Source of the DNA: Stemphylium vesicarium
Lineage: Eukaryota > Ascomycota > Dothideomycetes > Pleosporales > Pleosporaceae
Direction of reading: 5' to 3'
DNA: 64,000 nt
NCBI GenBank assembly: GCA_004380135.1
Contig: QXCR01000148.1
Span: 1-64,000 of the forward strand
Program-made: the position numbers and the translations under genes
Part shown: positions 9,792 through 21,406 of the stretch, one piece after another
How positions within the stretch are numbered: position 1 is the first letter of the stretch
How the letters are laid out: the number at the start of each line of letters is the position of its first letter
The notes under the pieces: generated by a model
The model's database searches: none
Told to the model about the DNA's origin: nothing
Seen by the model: only the letters and a program-made list of their open reading frames with translations

Positions 9792-11330
9792 ATGGGATTC
9801 AGTCTCAACAATCCGCTGCCTTCGTCTATGAGCAGTAAGTAAACATGACCCCGCCATGTTTTGGTGAGGGTCGCCCATCCGGTGACGTCGCTGACGGCTG
9901 TCTTTGCTCCACAGGCGAGTGTCGCAAGACAGGAAAGATTCTTGCGTCGTTTGTAGACCCTAGGCAGGCTTTTGGACCGGATAAGATCATTCCTCCCAAT
10001 ATTCTTGCCAACGCAAAGGTACGACGAATTTCCAGCGCATCCGACCTGTTCCTACAGAGTGGCCACTGTCCGCCGGCCCAAGATTACGCCCAAGGCCCGA
10101 GGGTGCACGCTCAGCGCAGCGCAACATGACACGGCACAAGTACTGACACCAGTCTCTCTATAGGGCCTCGCGATTCTCACAGTCTTCAAAGCCGGCTTCC
10201 TCGGCACAGCGCGATTCGGTTCCGGCGTCGTTGTTGCTCGTCTCGCCGACGGATCGTGGTCGGCTCCCACGGCTATCGGAACCATCGGTGGCGGCTTCGG
10301 CGGACAGATTGGCTTCGAGCTCACCGATTTCGTCTTCATCCTCAACGACGCATCCGCCGTACGGACATTTGCCCAGGCCGGATCGCTGACACTGGGAGGC
10401 AATGTGTCGATTGCGGCGGGGCCAGTCGGGCGCAATGCCGAAGCGGCCGGCGCGGCAAGCTTGAAGAGTGTGGCCGGCATTTTCAGCTACAGCAAGACAA
10501 AGGGACTTTTCGCAGGCGTCAGTCTGGAGGGCAGCGGCATCATTGAGCGCAGAGATGCCAATGAGAAGTTGTATGGACGCCGATGGACCGCCCGCGAGAT
10601 CTTGAGCGGCCAGGTACCCCCGCCTCCAGCGGCGCAGCCGCTTCTGAGTGTCTTGAACTCGAGGGTATTCGCTGGTGTGGGCGGAGCGCAAAACGTCACA
10701 AACGACGCCATGTACAACGACATTCCCGTCTACGACGACTCGCGCGACAACGTAGTATGGCAAGGTCGTCAAGGTTCCGCCATGGGTGAGGGTGTGCGAC
10801 GAGACCGTACTGGCTCCATGGGCCAGCAGCAAGACGACTATGAGTACAGAGACAGACCCCAGCGCACATCCACTTGGGCCGATGAAGTCTACGATCGACA
10901 GCCAAACTCCGCACCGAGCGGCCTTAACCGTTCCTTCTCCACGCGCGCGAACCCGAACGAGACTTTTGACCGCATGGACTCACGGCACCGTTCCTCGACC
11001 TTTGGCGACGACTACTCATACAGCGATCGCAAGCCCGGAAGGCCGACAGCCCCGAAGCCAGTCTTTGGCCAGACCACCGGCCAGAAGAAGGCAGGCTTAC
11101 AGTCGGATCAAGCCATCGCCAAGTTCACATTCGATGCCGATCAGCCGGGCGATTTGGGCTTTAAGAAGGGCGAGATTATCACAATTTTGAAGCGCACTGA
11201 CAACGACACGGATTGGTGGACGGGCAGGGTAGGAGGCAGGGAGGGCATCTTCCCGAGGTACGTTTTGTCTTCGCATACCCAGCCTCGACACCTATTAACT
11301 TCACTTAGCAACTACGTCGAAACCGTATAA
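9792..11330 (+). CDS. Ysc84/Lsb3-type SYLF + SH3 actin-patch protein
   Basis: Links cortical actin patches and phosphoinositide membranes during endocytosis. Four exons: 9792-9834, 9915-10018, 10164-11257 and 11309-11330. The N-terminal SYLF (DUF500) domain spans about residues 1-230, beginning MGFSLNNPLPSSM, with GLAILTVFKAGFLG, a glycine-rich IGTIGGGFGGQIG and FSYSKTKGLFAGVSLEGS, all hallmarks. A disordered Ser/Arg/Asp-rich linker follows. The C-terminal SH3 domain runs from AIAKFTFDADQPGDLGF through DWWTGR to GIFPSNYVETV; the last residues come from the tiny fourth exon, whose splice restores the canonical SH3 ending. The orthologues are yeast LSB3/YSC84. The gene looks intact. Confidence 0.93.
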
Positions 11331-12666
11331 CTCTTCGCATCTAGCACGTAAATGCTCCCTTTCGACATCCTACAAAGTCGAACCTGCCCTTCGAAAGATA
11401 CCATTCTCGATATCGTCGCATGTACCCACCAAAACTGCTCGTCGACAGCGCTGCCGGTTGTATTGATCGTTCAAGAACCTGTTGTCACATTATTTACTGC
11501 GCGCATTGAAAGGCGTCTTTTCCCCAGGTCATCATGAGTCGCATGCCACTTTTCTTGTTATTCCACTTGTTCGTTGATACCTATATTGCGTAGAGAATTC
11601 ATGTTCATTCTTCACTCACGACTACTACGTCGCAATGCCCGCAATGCCCTGGTTCAATCGAGCTCATCGTCTTCGTTTCAACGCCAAGCATACCCGCTAT
11701 TGGAGTCCTCGCCTTTGGTATAGAATTCCAACCCTGCCAACATATACCACAGGTTAGTATAGCACTTGTCAATGATTCATATTACCTATAGTCCTTCCAA
11801 TCCTCGTGGCTCTATCATGGCCGACCCGTGCCTGGCACTCGCAGAAACACTTCAGTACATCATGGCGTAGAAAAGCACATTTCCATTCACAATGGTTTTG
11901 CAGTTTCTGGCGATAAACAATCTTGATCAAGTATCGGAGGGTGTGGTAGGTCACGAAACTACCGAGGTAGAAAATTGCGGGGAGAGTGTTTCGCGCAAGT
12001 ACCAATTCGATTCATCGGGCGCACGGATTCTCGCCTGTTTCAAGGCATTCGTTATATACTTGTGGAATGTTTGACACTGCGCACTACCATGTCCAGCCTC
12101 CCTAAAAGATGGCCGATGAGGAACAATCCTATCCGCAATCCTCTATCCTAACAGTCATGGGCCTGCCCTGTCTAACAGATGAGCGTGCGCGACCCACTCC
12201 CTAACGGATGCCGAGGTCGTCGTAGCAGACATTAAACGAGTTGTGGCTTGTCGGTTGTTTATTCCGAACCGCCAAGTGCTCGAGTGTTTCTTTTGCCTTT
12301 CCTCCACGCGGTTCCGTCAAGCACATCCCAGAGAACAAACAAAAAGTTCACGTATCGCATCTCTTCATCGAATCTGCGAGCCGAGGCACGCCAAATGGCG
12401 TGGTGCACCGTCGTTGAGATGTGGGGAACGAGGGCCGGCGTTGTCATTGATCAGTTTCACGTCAGACAACGATGCGTAGCTACTACTTACAGCAAGCCGA
12501 TATATAACCTGAGGTTGTGCGCGAAGATTTCATAGGTACCAGCAGAAACCACTTCAAGGCAATCGTTCATTACCAGCCAAACTTTAACATCCTTCCATTG
12601 TCATTCATTTTTAAGATCCAGCTACATCTCATCGCTCTTTTCATCATCCCCCGATTCAGAACCACC
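11331..12666. other. Intergenic region
   Basis: About 1.3 kb between the Ysc84-like gene and the peroxygenase gene. A weak spliced plus-strand frame of about 80 codons can be built near 11635-11930, but it lacks any recognisable domain and needs a 39-bp intron, so it is not called. The right part should hold the peroxygenase promoter. Confidence 0.4.
12499..12509 (+). promoter_or_regulatory. Possible TATA box of the peroxygenase gene
   Basis: GATATATAAC lies about 160 bp upstream of the ATG at 12667. The intervening stretch is pyrimidine-rich. This is by-eye only, and fungal promoters often lack a functional TATA box. Confidence 0.35.
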
Positions 12667-13644
12667 ATGAAGTTCTCATCCGTCATCAGCTTCTCTGTTA
12701 TCTTCGCATCAGCCTTGGCCTTCCCTACCTATGGCACTGTCAACGCCCGCCAGGCCTGGCAGCCTAGAAATTGGACGGCTCCAGGTCCTAATGATGGTTA
12801 GTCGAGTCATCCAAACGCACATTTCCGATCATGATAAGAACAACCCACTGATGTTTGACTCAATAGCACGTGGACCATGCCCTGGTCTCAACACTCTCGC
12901 CAACCACGGGTACTTGCCGCATAACGGGCGGGAGATCACACGCGACATCCTTGCCGACGCCATGCTCGAGGGTTTCAACATCGCCAATAGCGACGCCATA
13001 ATTCTCTTCTCACAGGCCGTGCGCACCAATCCGGCGCCATTCGCACGTACATTCGACCTCGACACGTTGGGGCGTGAGGACGTACTGGAGCACGACTTCA
13101 GCCTGAGGTAATTATACTATTCTTCGATCGATCTTAGCTTGTTCTCGGATTCTGACGTGCGAACCACCTACAGTCGCTCTGATCGCTTCTTTGCCAATCC
13201 TCTCCCATTCAATGAAACCGTCTGGGCCGAGACAGCCTCCTTCTTCGAGACACCAGAGATCACCGTACAACAACTGGCCGATGCCCGCATGGCACGGCTC
13301 GAAACATCGGAGCGCACTAACCCACAGCACAAGACCTCATTGTTGGCTGATGGCTTTAGTTGGGGTGAATGCGCCTCTTTCTTTGAGATCATGGCTGATG
13401 GCACCACGGGTACTGTGAGGAAAGACTTCATCGAGTATTGGCTGCGTAAGTTTCAACATCTTCCGAGCAGATAGACAGAGGGATTATTCGCTGACGCGCA
13501 TATCATGTAGGCAACGAGCGCCTGCCCACTGAGATCGGATGGACTCGCCGTCCGACCGTCATGGAGACTAGCGAGCGTACCAAGTTCACACGTGCTTTGA
13601 TGGAGGCTGCTGGCCAGGGCACTGGCCTTCCGTTGTTGTCGTAA
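12667..13644 (+). CDS. Secreted short-type unspecific peroxygenase (chloroperoxidase family)
   Basis: Heme-thiolate enzyme that uses hydrogen peroxide to oxygenate or halogenate organic substrates. Four exons (12667-12796, 12867-13107, 13174-13445, 13511-13644) give 258 residues. A hydrophobic signal peptide covers about residues 1-20. Cys48 in RGPCPGLNTLANHGYLP is the proximal heme ligand. Residues 118-120 are Glu-His-Asp (EHDFSLSRSD), the magnesium-binding motif typical of peroxygenases; the splice at 13107/13174 falls inside this motif and restores it. A Glu-containing helix (SFFETPEIT) follows. The length is that of the short (family I) group. All boundaries are in phase, so it appears functional and extracellular. 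Confidence 0.88.
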
Positions 13645-13847
13645 GCAACCTTTGCAGATCGTAGCGCATTCCGAATTGCTGGAAGCTATATCGCGCATCT
13701 AGCTTCTGAGATTGGTCTCTGAGTATGCAAACATGTAAGTTAGAACCTACGCTGGATTGAATGTTAGTCGAGAAGGATACGTAGGAAGAGTTGTATTGTG
13801 AACAAATATAATTGCATCATAAGTCTAGTGCCGTTGGAGTCTATTCA

Positions 13848-14901
13848 TCATGCATCTATGACCTTAATGGATCTAACAGTGTCAATGATACACTGCCGAA
13901 GGGGCCGATACCGAAGCCCCAAGATCTCTCGAGTAAGACTATTGTTATAGCCATACAAATCCTCCGGCTGGTCGCTCCGTATCCGGTTTGGGAGTTTTTC
14001 AGAATACTCTGGAAAATTCTCTCTAATGATAAGGGCAATGTCCGCGTTACTGAAGTGGCCCGCTGTAGCAAAAAATCGTCTTCCTGCAGCTTCGGGGATC
14101 TCTATCGCCTTTACGTGGGCGAGCGCGACATCCCGAACATCTACCCACAGAAATGCGCCGGTAGGAGATAGTTGGTCTTTCATCTTGCCTTGCATCATGT
14201 CGCGTATGCGAGCATTCGACGTGTTCATTTGGCTTTGCGAGGTCAAGTAGTGCGCGATAGGCCCGAACACCGAGGGTGGGTTGATGGTGGAGATTGAGAA
14301 ATTGGGCTTCTCTACCTTGACAAAGTTCCACGCGGCCTGTTCTGCAAATGTTTTGCTTCCTCGATAGGCGGTGCTTGCGTCGGCGAGCGCCTCCTCCCAC
14401 GTCACTGGGTTCCATATGGTCTCGTCGTAAGTAGCCGGGTGCTGCATGGGATTGATGATAGAAGCGAAAGAAGATGTTATCACTACCCTTGTGACTTTGA
14501 GGGCATATAGCTTGATGGCTCTCAGAATCCCTATCGTGCCTAGAATCGCGGGATCTAGCAGATCCTTTTTCGCATCAATCATTTGGAAATTAAACGGGCT
14601 GGCCGTATGCAGTACAGCGTCGAAAGGTGGATCCGACTGCACCGCATTGTTGAATACGCCAGGTGTCGCAATATCTGCAACGACGACGTAAGATAGTCGA
14701 TCTCCAGTAACATTGGCGTGGCGTTTGATGATTTCGTCGCCCTTATCATTCGATCGCACAGTCATGACGACGTCATGGCTAGCATAATCAGTAAGACTGC
14801 CTTCTGACTATCAACTTCGTAGTCACTTACCCACGCTCAAGAAGGTAGTCGAGACAGTGTGCCGCAATAAAACCGCTTCCTCCGGTGAGTAGGACCTTCA
14901 T
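13848..14901 (-). CDS. Gre2-like extended SDR (dihydroflavonol-reductase-type ketoreductase)
   Basis: NADPH-dependent carbonyl reductase of the extended short-chain dehydrogenase superfamily. Two exons (14901-14831 and 14778-13848) with a 52-bp intron give 333 residues. The first exon carries LLTGGSGFIAAHCLDYLL, the cofactor loop and following helix. Next come VVADIA, AVLHTASPF (substrate/cofactor wall), the catalytic Ser region VVITSSFASI, and YRGSK with the catalytic Tyr and Lys. It ends with a hydrophobic C-terminal domain as in yeast Gre2 and fungal ketoreductases. The real substrate is unknown; yeast Gre2 reduces methylglyoxal and many ketones. The gene is intact and converges with the peroxygenase. 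Confidence 0.85.
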
Positions 14902-16549
14902 TATTGCATCTGCAATGCGAGATGCAGGGCTGCAGCTCTACATCCTATAGATGTTCGACGGAACAGCATCTGCAATACAACCTCAGTTCAATCCTTTAAT
15001 TCTTCCTATATGCGCACTACTTGCACTAACCTCCACACTTGGTCGATATCCTCGGCTACATTGCTTGACCTCGCTGGCGTTATTGTCGCATCCCACGTCA
15101 CGTGTTCAAGTGGAAACTCCGGTGCCACATCACGATCAAGTTCGGAGCTGGGGGTGAGCCCTACCTCAGGCACAAAAAGCCCGCTATCGTGAATAGGTGG
15201 TGCAAGCAGATTATGCCCGGGGCTGTTTCCCGGAGAAATAACGACGCCAGGTGTTGCAGTTGCGGCGCACGGCACATCAGCCCCTGGGTCGTTCACGTAT
15301 ATGAAAGTGACTACAACAGTCGATTAGCATGATCTCTGTTAAATCCCAACGGCAAGGCCTCTTGCATTTTGCAGCGTGGCGTGCCTGCGTGTTGGGGACG
15401 TTGGGGACGTTGTGGCCTGCTGGTGGCTGCAGTCGCTCCTCGTCAGCATGGTCACTACTCAACGCCTAGGATCCATCTTGGTGACGAAAGATGGAGCCCT
15501 GGACGCAACTACGCCTCGCCTTCCTACACCGATCGCATGTCGGCTTCTGCTGGTCGCACTTCAATTTGCGTCGCCGACACGTTTCGCTGTAGTTTGGTCA
15601 GACCATGGTTCGACCGTTTTGATCGCTTGAAACTCCTCCTGAGAACGTTCCGTCGGCAAACTAACCAACCTGCGCGCGACTTCATAGCGCGCTCTTCGCT
15701 GCCTCTTCCGCAGCCTGTGGCTCAAAAACGGTCGAATACGCGGTTACTTATGCAGGCGTAGATCCCGAGGCTCGGGTCGCAAGCATAGAGCTTCACGAAA
15801 ACAAGTGGAACGTGACAGGTTCTACAAAGGGAAAACAAGACGGGCTGACGGTGTTCGATGACGGTGGCAGCGAACGACAGGAAAGACTTCCCACCATGTG
15901 CTTGGGATTGCGCCTCATGGTCAATTATTGACCCACATTACGCCTGATCTTTCGAAGTCCAAGAGAGGGCACGGTGTACGCTAGGTAGCAACGGCGGGTT
16001 TTCGTACTCGTGGTCGAGACGATGTTGCTCTGGTACCTCTGAACCAAACCGGACGTCAGGCCGATCAGAACCTGTTTCCGACGCGGAATAGCGTCGGGAA
16101 AATTACTGTAGGTGGACGCTGCGGCAGCGTGCGGCTCGTTGGGATATTTTGCCGTTTGCGGTCAGCGCCAAGGTGTGCTAACGACCCCGGGGAAGTTAGC
16201 GACTGGTAGTGTGCCGACCAAATCCCCTCGTGCAAAGAGACCTCAGCTTCCAGCCCAGACCCAATTTGCAGTGCGGCTCGAAATGCGAACTAAGCACAAG
16301 AGGAAAGCGGCCTGTTCGCTCCAAGGCCGTCTCCGACTCGGGAAGAAAAGTCAAGCTCCGCCTGCCAGCTCACCGTTTCGACCTTAACAAGTCCGTTCTT
16401 GTTGAGGAGAATTCGAGGTGATCGATTGTCAGAAGAACAATGATCGATTGTCGGAAGAGCACGTCATCGCGAAAGTACGCGTGCGCCATGACCAAGCTAT
16501 CATTTCATTTTCTAAGCCTACACTCATTCCTGCAACACCGCCAATATTC
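14902..16549. other. Gene-poor stretch of 1.65 kb
   Basis: Contains only short overlapping frames on both strands with no domain, no consistent splice structure and no repeat that I could recognise. Base composition is normal, so it is not RIP'd. The left end should hold the promoter of the Gre2-like gene. Confidence 0.4.
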
Positions 16550-17916
16550 CTACAATACGAGATACTGGTTCAACAAGGACGCCAGATCAGGGCTACGCCC
16601 TACCTGGTGCAGAAGATTCAACGCTCCGCTTCCGAGATATAGAGGGCACCTAATCGCCTGCGCCTCATCGATGACTCGCTGAAGTCTTTGTGTAATTTCC
16701 TTCACAACGTCACCGCTATCCTCTGCGTGGCCAGCCATGATCTGGATGAGCTTTCCGCCAAGATCTCTGAACACAGCGCTGCTCCCTGCGGCGTCGCATG
16801 TCAGCTTGTACAGCTGGGCCAACGGAATTCCGACGTGCTTGGCCAGCGAAATAGCCTCAGCCGCGGCAACAAGATGAATACCGACGAGCAAGTCGACCAC
16901 CATTTTGAGCTTTGCGCCATCATCTTCCGCGGTAGACACACTTTGGAGGCTCGCAAAAGTACCAGATGTCCAGATGCGTACTATCCCTGAGTCGTCCTCT
17001 CCAGCCCAGCCTCGATCTTGAATCGAGAAGTAGACCTGCTCTGCGATGGAGCACAGCGCTGCTGGAAACTGGATGTCTCGTGCCGTGGATGTTATTATGA
17101 CCTGGTACTCGTTACAAATACTGAACATGATTTCCACAGGGTCTGGCAAGCCATCGAAAAACTTACCATGTCCTTGATGATGATGGAAACAGCACTGCCG
17201 CCCGAAGAATAGTCCTCTTGCAATACTCTCTTACTTCGATTCTCGAACATCCAACTCCACGCTTGGCTCTTAACCACGGCTTCGTACACATCCTGTCTGC
17301 CGGGGCCAAGTCTTGCACCAAATCCATACGCTTCACTGACAGCAAGGATGTGGATTCCAGCTAGCACTTGGTGCACCATCTTCATGTTGCTTCCAGCCCC
17401 AACTCCTCCTTCCACAATGAAAAGCCTAGATGGTGCGGAAATCTTTTCAAGAAGCCATCTAGCCTCTTTAATCGCTGCCGCGGAAGCACCAACCATAACG
17501 GAGAGCTCGCCATTTGCAGAGCGAACTGCACCTCCAGAAACAGGTGCATCGATCAGAAAAATATCATCTCTTCCCATATCCTTCAGTCCCATCTCGACAC
17601 TCCTTGCGTAGCTACTTGGTACTGTGGAGCACAGCAACAAGGTCGCACCAGTTGGTAATGCTTTCACAATACCGTTCTCCGCAAAAAGAGCAGGCTGTGC
17701 TTGTTGCGCCGATGCGACCATAGCGACGTAAAACTGTTTGCGTGTCGCAGAGTCTGCGAGGGAGGCCGAAGGGAGTCCACCAGCAGCTACAAACTTCTCC
17801 ATGGTAGATAACAACACATCGTAGCCCGTTACTGCGTATCCAGTTTTGACAAGGTGTGTTGCCATACCGAAACCCATGGCGCCGAGTCTACAAAAGCCGA
17901 TCTGGGGTGTGGACAT
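16550..17916 (-). CDS. 3-hydroxyisobutyrate / L-threonate dehydrogenase-like protein with duplicated C-terminal domain
   Basis: Beta-hydroxyacid dehydrogenase superfamily. Two exons (17916-17167 and 17101-16550) give 433 residues. ATG 17916 places MSTPQIGF at the N terminus; an ATG 13 codons upstream is less likely. The NAD-binding domain is followed by DAPVSGGA (substrate loop) and GAGSNMKMVHQ with the catalytic Lys. The second C-terminal helical domain (KMVVDLLVGIHLVAAAEA) makes the protein longer than ordinary 290-residue members; this two-domain form is common in fungi and resembles threonate/erythronate dehydrogenases. Oddity: the usual GLGAMG loop reads RLGAMG, so the first Gly is Arg (GGA to AGA would do it), which may weaken NAD binding. 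It is divergent from the uronate-dehydrogenase-like gene. Confidence 0.8.
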
Positions 17917-18558
17917 TATGGAAATGGTGGTTGAAGGTCCTACCAACAACCTCATTCCAGGAGACGCTCCTCAATTTTAATAAAAATACTTCAACGCAGA
18001 TGCCCTTCTGTCTCTCCTGACTCAGAGACCCACAAAGATGCTGAGCTAGTGCACATATCATGACCTAAGCGGAAGCATCGCGTGAGGAGTGAAGATTGCG
18101 CTACCTACATCTATCCAACTTTGCGTCTTTCCTTTCGTCGATCGATGCCATTTCAGGTGTTTGGTTCGCCCCGCGCCAGACCTCACGCGGGGGATGAAGA
18201 AGCCGAGCTAAAGTGCTTCGTGTCTTCGGCTTCGCTACCACATATGGATGCGGCTCTAGTGTCATACTCTGCATGCAGCTACTTGCGTCGCCTTAGCATT
18301 TCCGATTCCGTTACAGGACAAGAATGCGGCGTTGACGTACGTCAGGCGACGCTGCAGAACTTGTCTCCTTCAAGAAAGACAGGACGTGGGAGGTAAAAGC
18401 ACCACCAGAAACCATCATCTTCAGTGCCCTCTTCCCACAAGCTCTTCCCCTGAGAACCAAAATACTACTGTGCGCCAGGTTTTAAACACTTTTCATCACA
18501 GACCTTGCATTTGGACGGCTATATCGCAACAACAAGTCACTCATTTCTGGTGACTTCC
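17917..18558. promoter_or_regulatory. Shared divergent promoter region
   Basis: 642 bp separate the ATGs of the threonate-dehydrogenase-like gene (minus) and the epimerase-like gene (plus). No other gene fits, so both promoters lie here and the two genes may be co-regulated. I do not see a specific operator. Confidence 0.45.
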
Positions 18559-19482
18559 ATGAGCCTTCGCGTTGTCTTTACAGGAGGGGAGGGTCGGGTC
18601 GGCCGACAGATGGTAAAAGCACTGGCCAAGGCTGGGCATACCGTACTGAATCTGAATCTCGTAAAGCTGGACGATCCCAGCATCTACACAATGAGATGCG
18701 ATTTGGCGGATAGCGGTCAGGTTTTCAGCTGCCTGAACACCTACATGCGACTTGGAGAACCCTTTCCAGCTCATCCGCCACAGATCCCCGACGCAGTGAT
18801 CCACTTCGCTGCCATGTCGACGCCTATGATCGTATCAGACGGGGAGACATTCAGAATCAACGTGATGGGTACTCATAACGTGATCGAAGCAGCTTGCAAG
18901 TTGGGCGTCAAGAAGATCGACATCGCGAGCAGCGTCACGACATATGGTGTTTCATTCGGTCAAGGACACTGCGAGTTCCCTTCTTTTCCGATCGACGAAA
19001 CGCTTGACCTCAACCCCTCAGACCCGTACGCTCTGTCAAAGGTGGTTGGAGAAAGAGTTGCTCGCAGCTATGCAGCCAGATTTGGAGTAGACATCTACTG
19101 TCTGAGGATTGGTAGGGTGATTGAACCTGACGAGTACGAAGCGGTGTTCGAAAAATATACCTCTGAAGCGGAAAAGTGGTACGCCCACGGATGGTCGTAT
19201 GTCGACGCAAGAGACCTTGGTCAGATGTGCATAAAGGCTCTGGAAACGTCCGGGTTGGGATTTCAGATCTTCAATGCGACGAATGACTCGATAACGAACA
19301 CAACGCCTACGGCGAAGTTTCTCAAACGCCATTACCCGCACATTCCCATCACAAGGGAGTTGGATCGGTTCGAAGCACCCATGTCGAACAAAAAGATACG
19401 AGCGCTACTTAGATTCAGAGAAGAACATCATTGGCAAAACTACTTCACCGGACAGGCAAATGAAGACCGTGTTCAGAGCTAG
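18559..19482 (+). CDS. NAD-dependent epimerase/dehydratase-family dehydrogenase (uronate/erythronate dehydrogenase-like)
   Basis: Extended SDR acting on a sugar or sugar acid. The frame is intronless, with 307 residues from ATG 18559 (an in-frame upstream ATG at 18505 would add 18 unlikely residues). Features in order: VVFTGGEGRVGRQM (cofactor loop TGxxGxxG), VIHFAAMSTP, the catalytic Ser region IASSVTTYG, YALSK with the Tyr and Lys, and a C-terminal domain with SYVDARDLGQ. It closely follows the plan of uronate and D-erythronate dehydrogenases. Together with the divergent hydroxyacid dehydrogenase it suggests sugar-acid catabolism, though the substrate is inferred only from family and position. 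Confidence 0.75.
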   Translation: MSLRVVFTGGEGRVGRQMVKALAKAGHTVLNLNLVKLDDPSIYTMRCDLADSGQVFSCLNTYMRLGEPFPAHPPQIPDAVIHFAAMSTPMIVSDGETFRINVMGTHNVIEAACKLGVKKIDIASSVTTYGVSFGQGHCEFPSFPIDETLDLNPSDPYALSKVVGERVARSYAARFGVDIYCLRIGRVIEPDEYEAVFEKYTSEAEKWYAHGWSYVDARDLGQMCIKALETSGLGFQIFNATNDSITNTTPTAKFLKRHYPHIPITRELDRFEAPMSNKKIRALLRFREEHHWQNYFTGQANEDRVQS

Positions 19483-19697
19483 GACTGCGAAAAGTAAGGT
19501 ACTTGACAAGCATGTGCCGGAAGCTATGTATGAATAAATGACGTTTTTATTATGGAGATGTCTATTCTAAAATTACACATAGTATACAAGCAATCATCTC
19601 TCTAATCAGACAGTCTCTCTGAGAACGCGGTACCCTATCCCTTCAGTATTTATTATAAATCACTTGCCTCCTAATCGACATCCACATCAATCACCTG

Positions 19698-20802
19698 CTA
19701 TGTCGCGCAATGAATCACGCCTCCGAACACCGGAAGAGCGTGCACTCTGACTGGTCTGATCACGCGATCTGGACAGAGCCTTTGAAATAGTTCCACCGCT
19801 GCGGCATCTGTCGCCTCGTCGCCAAATTGCGGAAGAATCACGCCTGCGTTCACAAATTAGAAGTTGACATAATTTGTCGCGGGCGCCTCGTCTTCATTTT
19901 CCAACAAGTCACCCAGACATTCTGGATTTGGTTCGTCGACGGTATGGATCTCGAACTTCCGTCCTTGGGCATCAACTGTCTGCTCAAGCATAGCCAGTAT
20001 CTCGTTGTGAATCTGCCACCATGCTTGAGGTACGCCGCGATGCGGTCGGGGGACCACAACTACACCAGGTCGAATGAAGTTAACCTCGGCATCGACGTGG
20101 ACGTCTGTGACATTCAGGCCGTCCTTGCCTGGGAACCACATGATTTTTTTTGCATCCAGCTTTTGGCGAAGTTCAGCCTCGACCTCGTGCTGGGAGAGAC
20201 CGGGGTTGCGGTTGTCGTTTAGGATGCTGCTTTTCGTGGCGAGAGTGCCTTCGCCGTCGACTACCACTGCGCCACCTTCTAAAGCAAGTTTAGATTGGAT
20301 TCTTGTCACTAGAGATGGGGTTTTGTCCGAATAGAGGACATGTTTTGCGAAATTGACGCTCTCTTGGAGCTCTGCGGGGTTAAACTCCGGCCATCCCTCA
20401 ACGGATTCTTTGTCGTTGTGGCCCCATTCGGTGAAAACAAAGTCAATGGCGAACCGCGACTTCTTTTCAGCGGTGTTTATGTCACGCACGTATATCGGGC
20501 CTGTGTCGCGAACCCAGAGATGGTGGGTCTCCATTGGAATGATGAATGTCAACATTCTTCCTAGTACTGCTGACAGACTTTCGAACGGCTTGGCGGACTA
20601 GGTCTTTTGCCAGGCGTACATCGCTAGGCTGAGCATAGAGTCGAACAGGTTCGTGTTCGGAGATGGCAGCTGCTAGGCGTGCGATATTGCTGCGAGCATG
20701 CCCCCGGGGTTTATTGGGGAGTGAAGCTTTGGATGGGAACTCGGGGACAGTTGCAACATGGCGAGAGAACGCTCCTGGGTAGAGAAATCTGTTCGGAGCC
20801 AT
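19698..20802 (-). pseudogene. Agmatine deiminase (PAD_porph family) relic
   Basis: Agmatine deiminase converts agmatine to N-carbamoylputrescine. From ATG 20802 the frame encodes the family N terminus (AFSRHVATVPEFPSKASLP) to about 20570. A one-base shift then moves the conserved METHHLWVRDTGPIYVRD into the next frame. That frame runs through the second domain (LEGGAVVVDGEGTLATKSS, GLNVTDVHVDAEVNF) until a TAA at 19857-19859 interrupts the C-terminal YVNF. The same frame continues past it as VILPQFGDEATDAAAVELF and GGVIHCAT, which includes the catalytic Cys, and ends at a TAG (19698-19700) where relatives continue with Gln. Frameshift plus premature stop make it non-functional. Confidence 0.85.
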
Positions 20803-21406
20803 TACTTCTGTGAGGCAATAGGATGGGATCTGTTTAAGCTCGATAGAACTGTCGACAAATTTGCATTCGAGGTGGTGAGAGGGGCAATAGGATGCTTAAC
20901 AAATCATCTAGATGCAGAAATTTGCAGAAAGAAATCCACGTTGTTAATTACTCGAGTCAAGAAGGAATTTGACACACAGTTCACGCGTTCCTAAGCGAAT
21001 AGCATGTTACTGCAGGCTTAGGTAATGCTTGAGGCTGTGCAGACACGCTAGGGCGCAGCGAGCACCGTGGACACCACATCACGTGCGCTCAATGCGCGCA
21101 TTCGCGCCATACGCCCAGATATTGCACATCAGCAGTCTGACCATGAATATATGTTTGTGTTTTGTAGTCAGAGAGTTCCTTGTACACTCTCTCAAGCTAC
21201 ACTGATTTGGAAGGTACAAGCGGCTAAGCTACCCCACTTGGCCTGCGAAGCCGTTTGCCCTATCAACGTTTACGTCATATCGACAAGTCAGCCACCTGCG
21301 ACGTCTACCCCTCTTAATCTGTGGTTTTTCCCCCCACCCATTGATGCATTAAAGCTTAGCTCTCGCCCTTTGACGAATCTTGGAAAGCTTGCCGTTATAT
21401 TGCAAA
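20803..21406. other. Divergent intergenic region
   Basis: About 600 bp between the dead deiminase (minus) and the amidase (plus). It should contain the amidase promoter. No further structure was recognised. Confidence 0.4.

Noticed and set aside
11635..11932. Possible small spliced gene of about 80 codons
   Set aside because: Requires a 39-bp intron, has no recognisable domain and a skewed Trp/His composition; not enough to support a gene.
15006..15296. 96-codon Pro/Asp-rich minus-strand frame
   Set aside because: No motif and no neighbouring exon; equally long frames occur by chance in the same stretch.
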